Source: Kalymmatonema hyalinum WJT4-NPBG1 (lineage in GTDB: Bacteria > Cyanobacteriota > Cyanobacteriia > Cyanobacteriales > Nostocaceae). From it: a DNA stretch of 33,239 bases. How positions within the stretch are numbered: position 1 is the first letter of the stretch; every line of letters begins with the position of its first letter. The DNA lies in NCBI GenBank assembly GCA_019359075.1, contig JAHHIB010000095.1, forward strand, positions 1 to 33,239. The letters run 5' to 3'. The notes beneath the pieces are model-generated. The model was not told the origin of the DNA, made no database searches, and saw nothing but the letters and a program-made list of their open reading frames with translations. Positions 1-8,112 of this stretch are shown here, one piece after another. The translations under genes and the position numbers were made by a program.

Positions 1-1
1 A

Positions 2-100
2 GGAAAATTGCAGTCTATTCGTCACAAGCATTGTCAGCCAATCCATCGCAAAGATGGTTACTCGTACAGTTTTCACCCAATGTCCACTATTGTCCAGTAA
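2..100 (+). other. 3' end of an unidentified ORF cut by the window edge
   Basis: An open frame enters from the left edge and ends at TAA (98-100). The 32 visible residues are rich in Lys, Arg, His and Tyr, with local stretches such as HRKDGYSYSF. This is too short to assign. The basic composition, and its position next to the truncated end of a degraded gene on the other strand, would fit the tail of a transposase, but that is inference only. It may also be a chance frame. Confidence 0.25.
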
Positions 101-108
101 AACGTTGT

Positions 109-993
109 TTAGAGGCGTCGCGATCGCAAAGCATCCTGTTTTAACACGCCTACGGAGCGAGAATCTTGAGCGCGAGATTTGAGTTGTGCACCGCGAGATG
201 CGTCGAGTTCGGATATCAAGGTTTTTGCCCATAGACGCGCTTCTTCCTCGGTTTCGCGTACAATTACATGAATGCGGAGTCCGAAATCGATACGCCGTCC
301 ATAGGTAGCAGCCCTTTTTCAGAGATCCTGCATGCTCTCAAACAGCGCTTCTTCAGTATCAGGCCACATCAGAAAGACATCGCAGTATTGAGCACACACG
401 TCGCGAGAACCTGGTGAGGTACCGCCGAAGTAAAGCAGTGGTCCGCCATGTTGCTGATACGGTTTCACTGGGTAACTAGGTAAGCTAAAGCGATAAATCT
501 GCCCTTGAAGCTCTATCCTTTCTTGCGTCCACGCCTGTTGAAGAATCTCGATCACTTCTTTGCACCGTTGATACCGATACTCTGGGTCTTCAACAAGACC
601 AGGTAGTTCGGAATTAATGATGTTTACGGTGAGCCGTCCTTGCAACAGATGGTCTAACGTCGAAAGATGACGTGCTAGCATCGGAGGGTGGATCTCGCCT
701 GTACGTATTGCGGTGAGTAAGCTGATCTGCTGTATCTGGGATGCGATCGCTGCAGCAAAAGGTAACACTTCCTGACCCAACATATAGCTTGTGGGCAGTA
801 GAATATTTTTATAGTCTAAAGAATCGGCGGTGAGTACAATATCACGGCAGTGTTCGTAGTTGCTACGCCGAGAGGGATCAAGCTTTCCTAAACGATCAGT
901 GTCACCTCCGCACAGATCGGCAAACCAACCCACCTCGCATACTCTCTGGTGCGTTCTAATGGTGGAAAGCCGAGGTACATCGCTCTTAAACAT
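109..993 (-). pseudogene. SsuD-like flavin-dependent monooxygenase, degraded
   Basis: The first 224 codons from ATG 993 read as a luciferase-like (SsuD/LLM, alkanesulfonate monooxygenase type) TIM-barrel protein. Visible pieces are [35 protein letters not shown], and [14 protein letters not shown], which is a flavin-binding type segment. After SMQDL a TGA codon (319-321) stops translation, yet the same frame continues without shift into [20 protein letters not shown] and on to TAA at 109. That continuation is typical of the family, so the TGA looks like a nonsense mutation of one codon. Even the read-through product (294 residues) lacks the usual C-terminus of a roughly 350-380 residue family member. 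The start has a good Shine-Dalgarno AGGAG, and the segment GGTTCTCCT (plus strand) is duplicated at 999-1007 and 1009-1017, which gives two tandem copies. Probably a decaying gene. A real 224-residue product would lack part of the barrel. Confidence 0.8.
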
Positions 994-1064
994 ATTCTGG
1001 TTCTCCTGGGTTCTCCTAAATACCTCTATAGAGCATTTTGCATCTTTTATGTAGGAGAAGGGGG

Positions 1065-1385
1065 TTAGTGTGGAGAGACGAGCCTAAGTCCTATGACACC
1101 TATGACAATCAAGCCGATGCAAGTCAGGCGGCGCACTTCAATAGGTTCTTGAAATAAAACTATACCCAAAAAAACTGTACCGATGGCTCCTATACCTGTC
1201 CATATAGTGTAGGCAGTGCCAAGTGGCAGTGTGCGGAGTGCTCTTGACAAAAAGCCAAAACTGAATATCATCAGGCCGATTGTAGCGACACTGGGACCGA
1301 GCCTAGTAAACCCTTGTGAATACTTTATACTAATTGCCCATCCAACTTCAAACAGACCAGCAATCAGAAGATAAATCCATGCCAT
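1065..1385 (-). CDS. sugE: SMR-family guanidinium exporter (SugE/Gdx type)
   Basis: The product is a 106-residue inner-membrane protein with four predicted hydrophobic helices, the usual size of small multidrug resistance transporters. The N-terminus [16 protein letters not shown] carries the essential membrane glutamate (FEVGW), and [14 protein letters not shown] is the signature of the SugE/Gdx branch, whose known substrate is guanidinium exchanged for protons. The frame stays open upstream to 1502, but ATG 1385 has AGGAAGAG just upstream and gives the family's normal length, so I chose it. Gdx genes are often under guanidine riboswitches. I see no recognisable guanidine-I, -II or -III motif in the 150 bases upstream. 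It works as an antiparallel dimer. No SMR partner gene lies next to it, so a homodimer is expected. Confidence 0.85.
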   Translation of the reverse strand: MAWIYLLIAGLFEVGWAISIKYSQGFTRLGPSVATIGLMIFSFGFLSRALRTLPLGTAYTIWTGIGAIGTVFLGIVLFQEPIEVRRLTCIGLIVIGVIGLRLVSPH

Positions 1386-1589
1386 ACACTCTTCCTTTAC
1401 GTGTTGCAATACTTGGAACTGTGACTTGATTTTCTCCTGAAAATAGGCGATCGCTACGGCTTCATCATATCGATAAAAGGCTAGTGCAATCACTATCACC
1501 AATAACTGTGGTACTAAACACAGGTAAGTTGGGTGTTACTTGGTAGCCGTCGCTTTCCTATGTGACAGTTCAAGGTGCGGAATGTGGGA

Positions 1590-1702
1590 TAAATATAACA
1601 AAAAGAGCCGAAGGGCATCCGGCGCTAGCTCAACCAATCTCCTCATAGAGGAGTCCTTGAGAAGCCCCCATTATAATGTACTCCTGCAAGTGGGGGAGTA
1701 TG
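1590..1702 (+). mobile_element. Putative IS200/IS605-type right end (omegaRNA-like remnant)
   Basis: This stretch contains two stem-loops in series. CTCCTC/GAGGAG with a three-base loop sits at 1639-1653, and CCCCCA/TGGGGG sits at 1665-1670 and 1691-1696. Between them lies the linker TCCTTGAGAAG. This layout resembles the 3' end of tnpB elements in cyanobacteria, where the transposon end also forms the 3' part of the guide RNA. The match is from memory of the family, not from an alignment. No tnpB or tnpA frame is present. The open frame over it (1540-1722, 60 codons) does not resemble a known protein. It could be a decayed copy or a solo end. Confidence 0.45.
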
Positions 1703-1722
1703 TCACAAAGGTACTACAATAG

Positions 1723-2018
1723 CGCTTTTTCCCAACTAACTCTCAGATTTCCTAAAATCTGACCACAATTTCTAGCAAAACTGCTTCTGCTGAAACAGTA
1801 TCTTGTGCTGTAAGTTAGTTAAAATCATCCACTATCATCTTAATTTTCTTAAGGCAAACAAGCTTATGTCATCACTTGACCATCTCCAAGGACAGGTCGC
1901 TCGGTGTCTATGCACACAAATGATTGTGTTAGATTAACTACTGGGATGACTGGCTTCTTAAATAACTAAAGTTGATAAACTCACTTGAGCAATTGCTTTG
2001 GCATAACTTAATGTAGGT
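1723..2018. other. Intergenic region upstream of the WD40 gene
   Basis: No convincing gene is present. It holds a perfect 8-bp hairpin, TCAGATTT-CCTA-AAATCTGA, at 1743-1762. There is no T-run after it on the plus strand, so it is not a clear terminator. The promoter of the downstream WD40 gene must lie here, but I cannot point to convincing -35/-10 boxes. Confidence 0.4.
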
Positions 2019-3803
2019 ATGCAATGCTGCGCCGCACGAATGCAAATGGATTGGATTAGCTTACTAAAAGCTCAACAAGCTGATTTCCTTCAACGAGTAA
2101 AAAAGCCCAAGACTTACGATCTATCTTTGCTGGAAAGTCAAGTCAAAGGCTGCCATAGTGAAATTATGGCATTTTGGGGCGAACCATTGGCAAAAGTGCT
2201 GGAGATTGCTCGCCAACAAGCAGAAATTATTGCCAAAAATCCCCCTCCGACACCGCCCGAATATCCTGATCCTCTTGAGTGGGCGATCCCCTTTCCAAGA
2301 TACTTCCAGCAGCAAGCGGAAGATTATCTTTTGCGAGAGCAAATCGTTGACCGAGTGATGAGCGATCGCTGGGGCAAACAGGTTAAAAAAGTGGCACAAG
2401 ATACCTTGAACAACATGGTTCTAGATGATGAGGGAAATTTGCGTGGCGAAAGCAAATTTTCCTACATACTTGCCAATAATCCGAAAGTTAGTATTCAAGT
2501 TTACGTTACTGATGGAGAAAGTTTTAACAGTATCAAGAAAGACAAAGTTAGATGGTCTGTCACACAAGAGGATTTGAAAAATCACCAAGTTTTCATTTTC
2601 CTATGTTTGTTTTATCCATTTACGGGTCAAAGAGGTTACGAAAAACAAGCGATTATCGCAGGTTTTTTACCTACAAATCAAATTGAATTTAATGAGCCAA
2701 AACTGTACATTACGCCAAGTCAGTTATTATATGCAGGGGGATTTCGTTGGTATTTAGAATCACTAAATACTAAAAAAGATACACAGCGAGTCTTGAATGA
2801 GATTGTCAGCACACAGACAACTCAGATGCCACCAGACCATCCGCTTAAGACAATAGTAGGCGACTGGGAATGCTGGCAAACCTTACTCGGGCATACCAAG
2901 GGAATTAATTGCCTAGCCTTCTGTCACAGGGGTAACAACGGCAACGCCTCTCCTGTTGTAGCAAGTGGTAGTCGTGGAGAGACAAAGCTGTGGGATTTGA
3001 CCAGAGGTGAGTTAATCGGGACATTATCAGAACATCCTTGGATTTTATCCGGGCTAGTAGATGAAGTAAATTCCCTTGCTTTCAGTCCAGACGGGCAAAC
3101 TTTAGTCAGTGCTGGTGCAGACTCCACAATTAAGCTTTGGCACGTCGGGGCACAAGACTTGATTGATATTTTGCACAAGCATAATGGGATGGTGCGCTGC
3201 GTTGCTTTTACCCCAGATGGACGAATGTTGGCAACTGGGGGAGATGACAGAACAATTATGTTTTGGGACTTGATGCAGCGTCAGGTTGCGATCGCCTTAT
3301 CCCTAGATGATACCGCTGCCCATTCACTTGCCTTGAGTCCAGATGGGCAAACTTTAGTTACAGGGAGTTACCGCAAAATCAAAGTCTGGCACATTTCTCA
3401 ACCCAGAGGGGCGGTAACTTTCGACCCGCAGTTGCTGCACTCGTTTACAGGTCATTCCCATATTGTTCGTTCTTTGGCTGTCAGTACAGATGGAAAGATT
3501 TTGGTCAGTGGTAGTCGCGATAAAACAATTAAAATTTGGCATTTAGAAACAGGAGAATTGCTTCACACACTCAACGGACATAAGGATGGAGTGTATGCCG
3601 TTGCTTTGAGTCCTAATGGACAAATTATCGCCAGTGGCAGTGCTGATAAAACTATTAAGTTATGGCATATAGAAACAGGGGAACTGCTGGCTACTTTTAC
3701 AGGTCACGCCCACACGGTAACAGCATTAGCTTTTACTGCTTCGGGGGAACTTTTAGTAAGTGGGAGTTTGGATAAGACGATTAAAATTTGGCAGCGAAGC
3801 TAG
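2019..3803 (+). CDS. WD40 repeat protein with unrecognised N-terminal domain
   Basis: The C-terminal half (about residues 285-594) holds seven WD40 repeats ending in KLWDL, KLWHV, MFWDL, KVWHI, KIWHL, KLWHI and KIWQ, enough for one closed seven-blade propeller. Such propellers are protein-interaction platforms. The first 280 residues I do not recognise. They start with a helical, Gln/Lys-rich stretch, then a proline-rich linker (NPPPTPPEYPDP), then a mixed domain with VSIQVYVTDGESF and FIFLCLFYPF. There is no signal peptide or clear membrane helix, so it is probably cytoplasmic. ATG 2019 has GTAGGT close upstream. In-frame ATGs at 2040 and 2046 are possible alternatives, and the seven extra residues (MQCCAAR) look unusual. 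It is convergent with the acyltransferase, so the two are not co-transcribed. Role unknown. Confidence 0.85.
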   Translation: MQCCAARMQMDWISLLKAQQADFLQRVKKPKTYDLSLLESQVKGCHSEIMAFWGEPLAKVLEIARQQAEIIAKNPPPTPPEYPDPLEWAIPFPRYFQQQAEDYLLREQIVDRVMSDRWGKQVKKVAQDTLNNMVLDDEGNLRGESKFSYILANNPKVSIQVYVTDGESFNSIKKDKVRWSVTQEDLKNHQVFIFLCLFYPFTGQRGYEKQAIIAGFLPTNQIEFNEPKLYITPSQLLYAGGFRWYLESLNTKKDTQRVLNEIVSTQTTQMPPDHPLKTIVGDWECWQTLLGHTKGINCLAFCHRGNNGNASPVVASGSRGETKLWDLTRGELIGTLSEHPWILSGLVDEVNSLAFSPDGQTLVSAGADSTIKLWHVGAQDLIDILHKHNGMVRCVAFTPDGRMLATGGDDRTIMFWDLMQRQVAIALSLDDTAAHSLALSPDGQTLVTGSYRKIKVWHISQPRGAVTFDPQLLHSFTGHSHIVRSLAVSTDGKILVSGSRDKTIKIWHLETGELLHTLNGHKDGVYAVALSPNGQIIASGSADKTIKLWHIETGELLATFTGHAHTVTALAFTASGELLVSGSLDKTIKIWQRS

Positions 3804-3816
3804 GAAACAAACCGCC

Positions 3817-3852
3817 AAAGCGCAGAGGACGCCAAGAGTCTCTTTGCGCTTT
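3817..3852. terminator. Probable bidirectional terminator
   Basis: AAAGCGCA (3817-3824) pairs with TGCGCTTT (3845-3852) and is followed by another T, between two convergent genes. The loop (GAGGACGCCAAGAG type) resembles a dispersed CGCAGAGG repeat common in cyanobacteria, so it may be a repeat recruited as a terminator. Confidence 0.5.
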
Positions 3853-5126
3853 TATGGTCTTTGCACAAGATGTATACAAAGCTTTTCACCTAGAAATTGC
3901 ATCACGTTTTGTTGCAGTTGTTTTATTTGTGCAGGTGAAATTTCTAACTCTGAATAGACCAAACTAAAAAACATCTGATCGCCCAAAGTAGTCACGCCGA
4001 CCATACGATCGCAATCAATGTGGGTTGTGCCAGACGGGCCATAGACGGCTGCCAGCTGCAACTCTCCATACTGCTGTGGAATCGTTAAGCGTCCAAGATT
4101 GCTCACCAGAACGTCATAGCCATTCACAGTTTGCACCATGTCTACTACCTCGTCGATACTCGGAAGCGTGGACAAAAACGCCTCAGAGTGAGGGAGGTGA
4201 GCAAAGATTTGCTCTGGTGCTATTTTTTGATTGAGTTGGGCTTTAATCGAGTGGGCTAACTCCCAAAGGGATAAATCGGGAGTGATAGTGTCGGTTGTGA
4301 CGTAAGCAGTAAAGTAGAAGCCAAATTCTTCTTCAATTGCAGGTAGGAATCGGCGAAGGTCAATTGGTGAAAAGCACTTGAGTGTGGTGGATTCTTCCAG
4401 GTCGTTCTTGTGAGTACGTTGGTGAGCGCTCGCCAACAGAAACGCGGCACAAATCGCCGCATGGACAGTGGTTTGCGCTTGCTGACATCTGTGGACAAGC
4501 GAAATCGTTTCTGCCGCAGAGAGTGACCACGTATGTAGACGCGGACAAAATTTTTCTGCCAATGTAGGCTTTATCTTTGTTGTGGCTAGCGACGGCTCGA
4601 AGGACAACGCTTGAACTTTTGGCTCGAATTGAGGCACTAACTGCTCATAGGGGGGCTGTTCGGGCAAAACGGATAGTGGGCGATCAGGCAATCCAACCGC
4701 TTGCAGGATGTCTCTGAGCAAGAACACGGAAGACATACCATCTGTAATTATGTGCTCACAGGTAATGATTAAGTCTGAAACATCATTGCCTTGAAGCAAG
4801 ACAACTCGAACCAGAGGTGCTTGATCCCAATCAAACGGATTTGCAATCTCTTGTTCGACTTCTTGCTGCCACTGTTGTTGACTGTGCCGCTTCACTAAGC
4901 GCACTGGAATTTTGGCTGAGTCTCTCATAAACCAAGGAGTTCCAGATTGATCCAGAACAATCCGCACGTTTAGCAATGGATGACGTTGTTGGACTTGAGT
5001 GAGAGCTTGCTGCAATCGATCAACGGGAAGTGTGCCAATGATGTTTGCAGCCAGGGTAAAGTGCATAGGTCGTACTTGCTCATACGACCAGAATATGCGT
5101 TCTTCGGTGCCAAGTTGACGATACAT
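3852..5126 (-). CDS. Stand-alone condensation-fold acyltransferase (PapA/WES-like)
   Basis: This 424-residue protein has the two-lobed chloramphenicol-acetyltransferase/condensation fold seen in PapA-type acyltransferases and NRPS condensation domains. The active-site motif HHxxxDG appears as EHIITDG at residues 124-130. The second, catalytic His (125) and the Asp-Gly are kept, while the first His is Glu. A second conserved region, SNLGRLTIPQQYG, near residue 350 corresponds to the loop that closes the tunnel. The start ATG 5126 has AAGAGG five bases upstream. Such enzymes transfer an acyl group from a thioester (CoA or carrier protein) to an alcohol or amine. Substrate is not predictable here: no PKS, NRPS or carrier protein lies in the window. 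Length is full for the family. No membrane segment, so cytosolic. Confidence 0.75.
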   Translation of the reverse strand: MYRQLGTEERIFWSYEQVRPMHFTLAANIIGTLPVDRLQQALTQVQQRHPLLNVRIVLDQSGTPWFMRDSAKIPVRLVKRHSQQQWQQEVEQEIANPFDWDQAPLVRVVLLQGNDVSDLIITCEHIITDGMSSVFLLRDILQAVGLPDRPLSVLPEQPPYEQLVPQFEPKVQALSFEPSLATTKIKPTLAEKFCPRLHTWSLSAAETISLVHRCQQAQTTVHAAICAAFLLASAHQRTHKNDLEESTTLKCFSPIDLRRFLPAIEEEFGFYFTAYVTTDTITPDLSLWELAHSIKAQLNQKIAPEQIFAHLPHSEAFLSTLPSIDEVVDMVQTVNGYDVLVSNLGRLTIPQQYGELQLAAVYGPSGTTHIDCDRMVGVTTLGDQMFFSLVYSELEISPAQIKQLQQNVMQFLGEKLCIHLVQRP

Positions 5127-5781
5127 AAAAACCTCTTATAATGAAGGGTTGCAGGAACGGCTAAGGAAGCTACAGTGGTTTATTCGGCGTTGCTGATTGA
5201 CTTAAAACCTGTAATTCATGACCGAAAGTATTGTAACTTCGTTGGCATCATCACCGCGATCGCTGCCCATCAAATCCAACTTATCAATCCCAAACGCTAC
5301 AACAAAATCATCTTCGTTGGCTGATAAAACCTGCTTATGCTTGCAGCACTCTGACTAAATACAGGTATGGTCTGTGCCAAGTGGCTAATATAGAACAACG
5401 TTTAACTAGTGGTGGTGGTATCCCTTCTTGCTCACCAAAATTGTAAACTTCACTATCAAGAAGGTTTTTGAAATTAGATGTTTTAACGTTTCATTCGTCG
5501 TTATTGACAAATAAATTGTCGCTCTACAATTCCAAAAATCCTTCATTTGTTCTGATGTCCTTTGGATAATTTCTATCCTACGAATTTTAACTATTGATGT
5601 TGCTCATGTTTTTTGAGAGACTGCTTAGGATAGAATAACTTTTTGGACAAACAAAGAGCAAACTCCTGTAACTGGTTTAATAAAAGGATGAGTGGGTTTA
5701 GTTTGCTTGTCTACCCACTTCATACAGCAGTTTGGGTTCGGTACTTTCCCTTGCTAATTTCCCTATATGGAGACTTTCGTC
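5127..5781. other. 655-bp gene-poor region
   Basis: No supported gene is present. It contains a perfect 10-bp inverted repeat, TTCTATCCTA (5571-5580) with TAGGATAGAA (5626-5635), spaced 45 bases. One HIP1 site is near 5256. On the minus strand a short frame from about 5357 down to a TAA near 5206, without a start codon, reads DDFVVAFGIDKLDLMGSD and then continues. It could be a relic of a gene but is not assignable. Near 5183 the sequence GGCGTTGCTGATTGAC resembles termini of cyanobacterial insertion sequences, but I cannot find a partner repeat. Confidence 0.35.
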
Positions 5782-6720
5782 ATGGCAGAACTTGATCATG
5801 GTACACTCACCGATACCACCTGGCCCAGTCTGCCCGTTACAGAATGGCAAGATACGTATGCAACATTACATATGTGGACTCAGATTATCGGCAAGATTCG
5901 GCTGGCGCTGGCTGCCAAACTTAACCATTGGTGGCACTCTACTCTGTATGTAACACCGCGTGGTCTAACAACCTCTTCAATTCCCTATGGAACACGCACC
6001 TTTGAAATTAGCTTTGACTTTCTCGAACACCATCTACAAATCCAGACCAATGATGGCATCACTCGAAGAATCGCCCTTGTTTCTCGCTCCGTAGCAGACT
6101 TTTACCAGAATGTTATGAATGTACTAGGCGAGATTGGCATTTCCGTTCGGATTTGGACAATGCCGCAAGAAGTCGCACAGCCAATCCCCTTTGAGCAAGA
6201 TTACAAACATGCAACTTACGATCGAGAGTATGCACAGCGGTTATGGCGTATTCTTGTGCAAGTAGACCGGGTGATGACAGAATTCCGCTCGCGTTTTCTT
6301 GGTAAATCCAGCCCCGTGCATTTTTTTTGGGGCAGCTTTGACCTTGCCGTGACCCGTTTTTCTGGGCATCGCGCCCCAGAGCATCCGGGTGGGGTTCCTA
6401 ATATGGCGGATTGGGTAACGCGAGAGGCTTACTCGCATGAGGTAAGCAGCTGTGGCTTCTGGCCTGGTGGCGGGGCAGTGGAAGAACCTGTTTTTTACTC
6501 CTACGCCTACCCTGAACCGGAGGGGTTCCGAGCCTACCCCGTCCACCCAAAGGAGGCGTTCTACAATTTGCAGATGCAAGAGTTCATCCTGCCGTATGAA
6601 GCAATGCGACGGGCTGATGATCCGGATGCAGTACTGCTCGCCTTTTTGCAAAGCACTTACGATGCAGCTGCTAAGGGAGGAAATTGGGATCAAGCAGCGT
6701 TGGAACGTACCTCAATCTGA
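5782..6720 (+). CDS. DUF5996 family protein
   Basis: The product is a 312-residue soluble protein. It matches my memory of the DUF5996 family: an early segment WPSLPVTEWQDTYATLHMW, a central DREYAQRLWRIL, the stretch SPVHFFWGSFDLAVTRFSG, and a late Gly/Pro-rich part with SSCGFWPGGG and EEPVFYSYAYPEPEG. Function of the family is not established. I chose ATG 5782 because GGAG lies eight bases before it. An upstream in-frame ATG at 5767 adds five residues but has no Shine-Dalgarno sequence. No signal peptide is visible. It stands alone on the plus strand after a long gap and is followed by the dus gene 290 bases later, so it probably has its own promoter. Confidence 0.75.
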   Translation: MAELDHGTLTDTTWPSLPVTEWQDTYATLHMWTQIIGKIRLALAAKLNHWWHSTLYVTPRGLTTSSIPYGTRTFEISFDFLEHHLQIQTNDGITRRIALVSRSVADFYQNVMNVLGEIGISVRIWTMPQEVAQPIPFEQDYKHATYDREYAQRLWRILVQVDRVMTEFRSRFLGKSSPVHFFWGSFDLAVTRFSGHRAPEHPGGVPNMADWVTREAYSHEVSSCGFWPGGGAVEEPVFYSYAYPEPEGFRAYPVHPKEAFYNLQMQEFILPYEAMRRADDPDAVLLAFLQSTYDAAAKGGNWDQAALERTSI

Positions 6721-7013
6721 CAAACCTGTGTTGGTGTCTCCCAACGCCAACTGCTTTGCAAAAAGGCAGTGGGCAACTGGGGTCACTATGCCAAAAACGG
6801 AAAACTGTATACGCTTGGCTGAAGTCTTTATTCTGTCTGCCTTGTACGCTTTTTGTGCTGTGTGGGGTCAACCAATTTGTATGACTGACCACTGCAATTT
6901 ATTGTGGTTTCGCTCATTACCTTTGTGGCAGTTTTGAGGTTTTATGTTTGCAGTTCGCAACACAAGTAACCATTTTTTGATACAGTGATGCTTTGTCGAT
7001 CGCTGGAATCTCT
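6721..7013. other. Intergenic region before dus
   Basis: No supported gene. Short frames that run through here (to 6884 and 6937) overlap the end of the DUF5996 gene in other frames and have cysteine-rich, implausible translations. An in-frame TTG at 6993 could extend the dus product by seven residues. Confidence 0.4.
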
Positions 7014-8033
7014 ATGTCCCAGGTATCGCTCCCCCAATCACTCCATCCAAACCTACCCCTCACCGCTCTTGCGCCCATGCAGGATGTGACAAACCTCTGG
7101 TTTATGAAGGTCATTGCCCACTACGGCAGTCCTGACTACTTCTTCACCGAGTATTTCCGCGTGAATGATACCTCACGGCTCAATCGTAGCATTCTGGCAG
7201 CAATCACCGAAAACGACACGGGTCGCCCCGTTTTTGCTCAAATGATTGGCGAAAGCATTCCAGACTTAGTAAGAACAGCACAGGAACTCTGCGGTTATAA
7301 TATCGCTGGAGTTGACTTGAACATGGGCTGTCCAGCACCTAGAATCTATCGCAAAAATGTTGGGGGTGGATTGCTGCTCTTACCAGAAAAAGTGGATCGG
7401 ATTTTGGGAGAACTGCGTTCTGCTGTGAATGATCGACCTTTGACCGTGAAGATGCGCGTAGGCTTTGAAAATACAGATACCTTTTACGAAATTCTAGATA
7501 TGATCAATCGCCACAGCATTGATTTGCTGAGTTTGCATGGCCGCACGGTGAAAGATAGGTACCACGGGGCAGTGAAATATAATTTGATCGGTGAAGCGGT
7601 CAGACGGGTGGATTGTCCAGTGCTTGCCAATGGCAATATCCACTCTGCGACAACTGCCCTCGAAGTGCTTTCTCAAACGGGCGCGGCGGGTGTGATGGTG
7701 GGACGCTGGGCAATCGGGAATCCTTGGCTTTTTAATCAAATTCGGCAGGCTTTGCGAGGAGAGCCGATCACGCCCGTTCCTTTAGTAGAGGTACGCAACT
7801 ATATTGATCGTTTATGGCAAACCCCCACAGCAGCAACTATGCCAGTGCGATCGCGCGTAGGCTACCTCAAAATGTTCCTCAACTACATTGCCCTGAGTGT
7901 TGACGCTGAAGGTCATTTCTTGCGGCTGATGCGGCACGCGCAGACCGAGGTAGAACTGTTTAACCTCTGCGATCGCGTTCTCCTTGCTGAAGGAACGAAA
8001 ACTTTAGCCCTAACACCCTACTCAGGCGTGTAA
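7014..8033 (+). CDS. dus: tRNA-dihydrouridine synthase
   Basis: This flavoprotein reduces uridine to dihydrouridine in the D-loop of tRNAs, using FMN and NADPH. The TIM-barrel sequence shows the N-terminal LTALAPMQDVTN, the catalytic motif DLNMGCP with Cys106 as proton donor, VKMRVGF, LLSLHGRTVKDRYHG with substrate and flavin contacts, CPVLANGNI and the phosphate-binding GAAGVMVGRWAIGNPWLF. At 339 residues it is full length and includes the C-terminal helical recognition domain. The frame can be extended to a TTG at 6993, but ATG 7014 fits the usual N-terminus. The branch (DusA/B/C) cannot be assigned firmly. The MGCP-PRIYRKNVGGGLLL form looks like the DusC-like cyanobacterial group, which is inference. 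Confidence 0.9.
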   Translation: MSQVSLPQSLHPNLPLTALAPMQDVTNLWFMKVIAHYGSPDYFFTEYFRVNDTSRLNRSILAAITENDTGRPVFAQMIGESIPDLVRTAQELCGYNIAGVDLNMGCPAPRIYRKNVGGGLLLLPEKVDRILGELRSAVNDRPLTVKMRVGFENTDTFYEILDMINRHSIDLLSLHGRTVKDRYHGAVKYNLIGEAVRRVDCPVLANGNIHSATTALEVLSQTGAAGVMVGRWAIGNPWLFNQIRQALRGEPITPVPLVEVRNYIDRLWQTPTAATMPVRSRVGYLKMFLNYIALSVDAEGHFLRLMRHAQTEVELFNLCDRVLLAEGTKTLALTPYSGV

Positions 8034-8039
8034 CGCCTG
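8023..8039 (+). other. Hairpin spanning the dus stop codon
   Basis: CAGGCGT-GTA-ACGCCTG is a perfect 7-bp stem whose loop holds the start of the TAA stop. There is no T-run, so termination by it is doubtful. Confidence 0.45.
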
Positions 8040-8112
8040 GCAACTATTTACTTCAGGTTTATCAGTAAGTAGGTCACCCTTAAGCCCTTCGGGCACGCTG
8101 CGCGAACGGGAA

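Noticed and set aside
6241-6693. 150-residue minus-strand ORF
   Set aside because: Antisense to the DUF5996 gene, no ribosome site, composition not protein-like.
6452-6937. 161-residue plus-strand ORF
   Set aside because: Out-of-frame shadow of the DUF5996 gene running into the gap, with Cys-rich implausible sequence.
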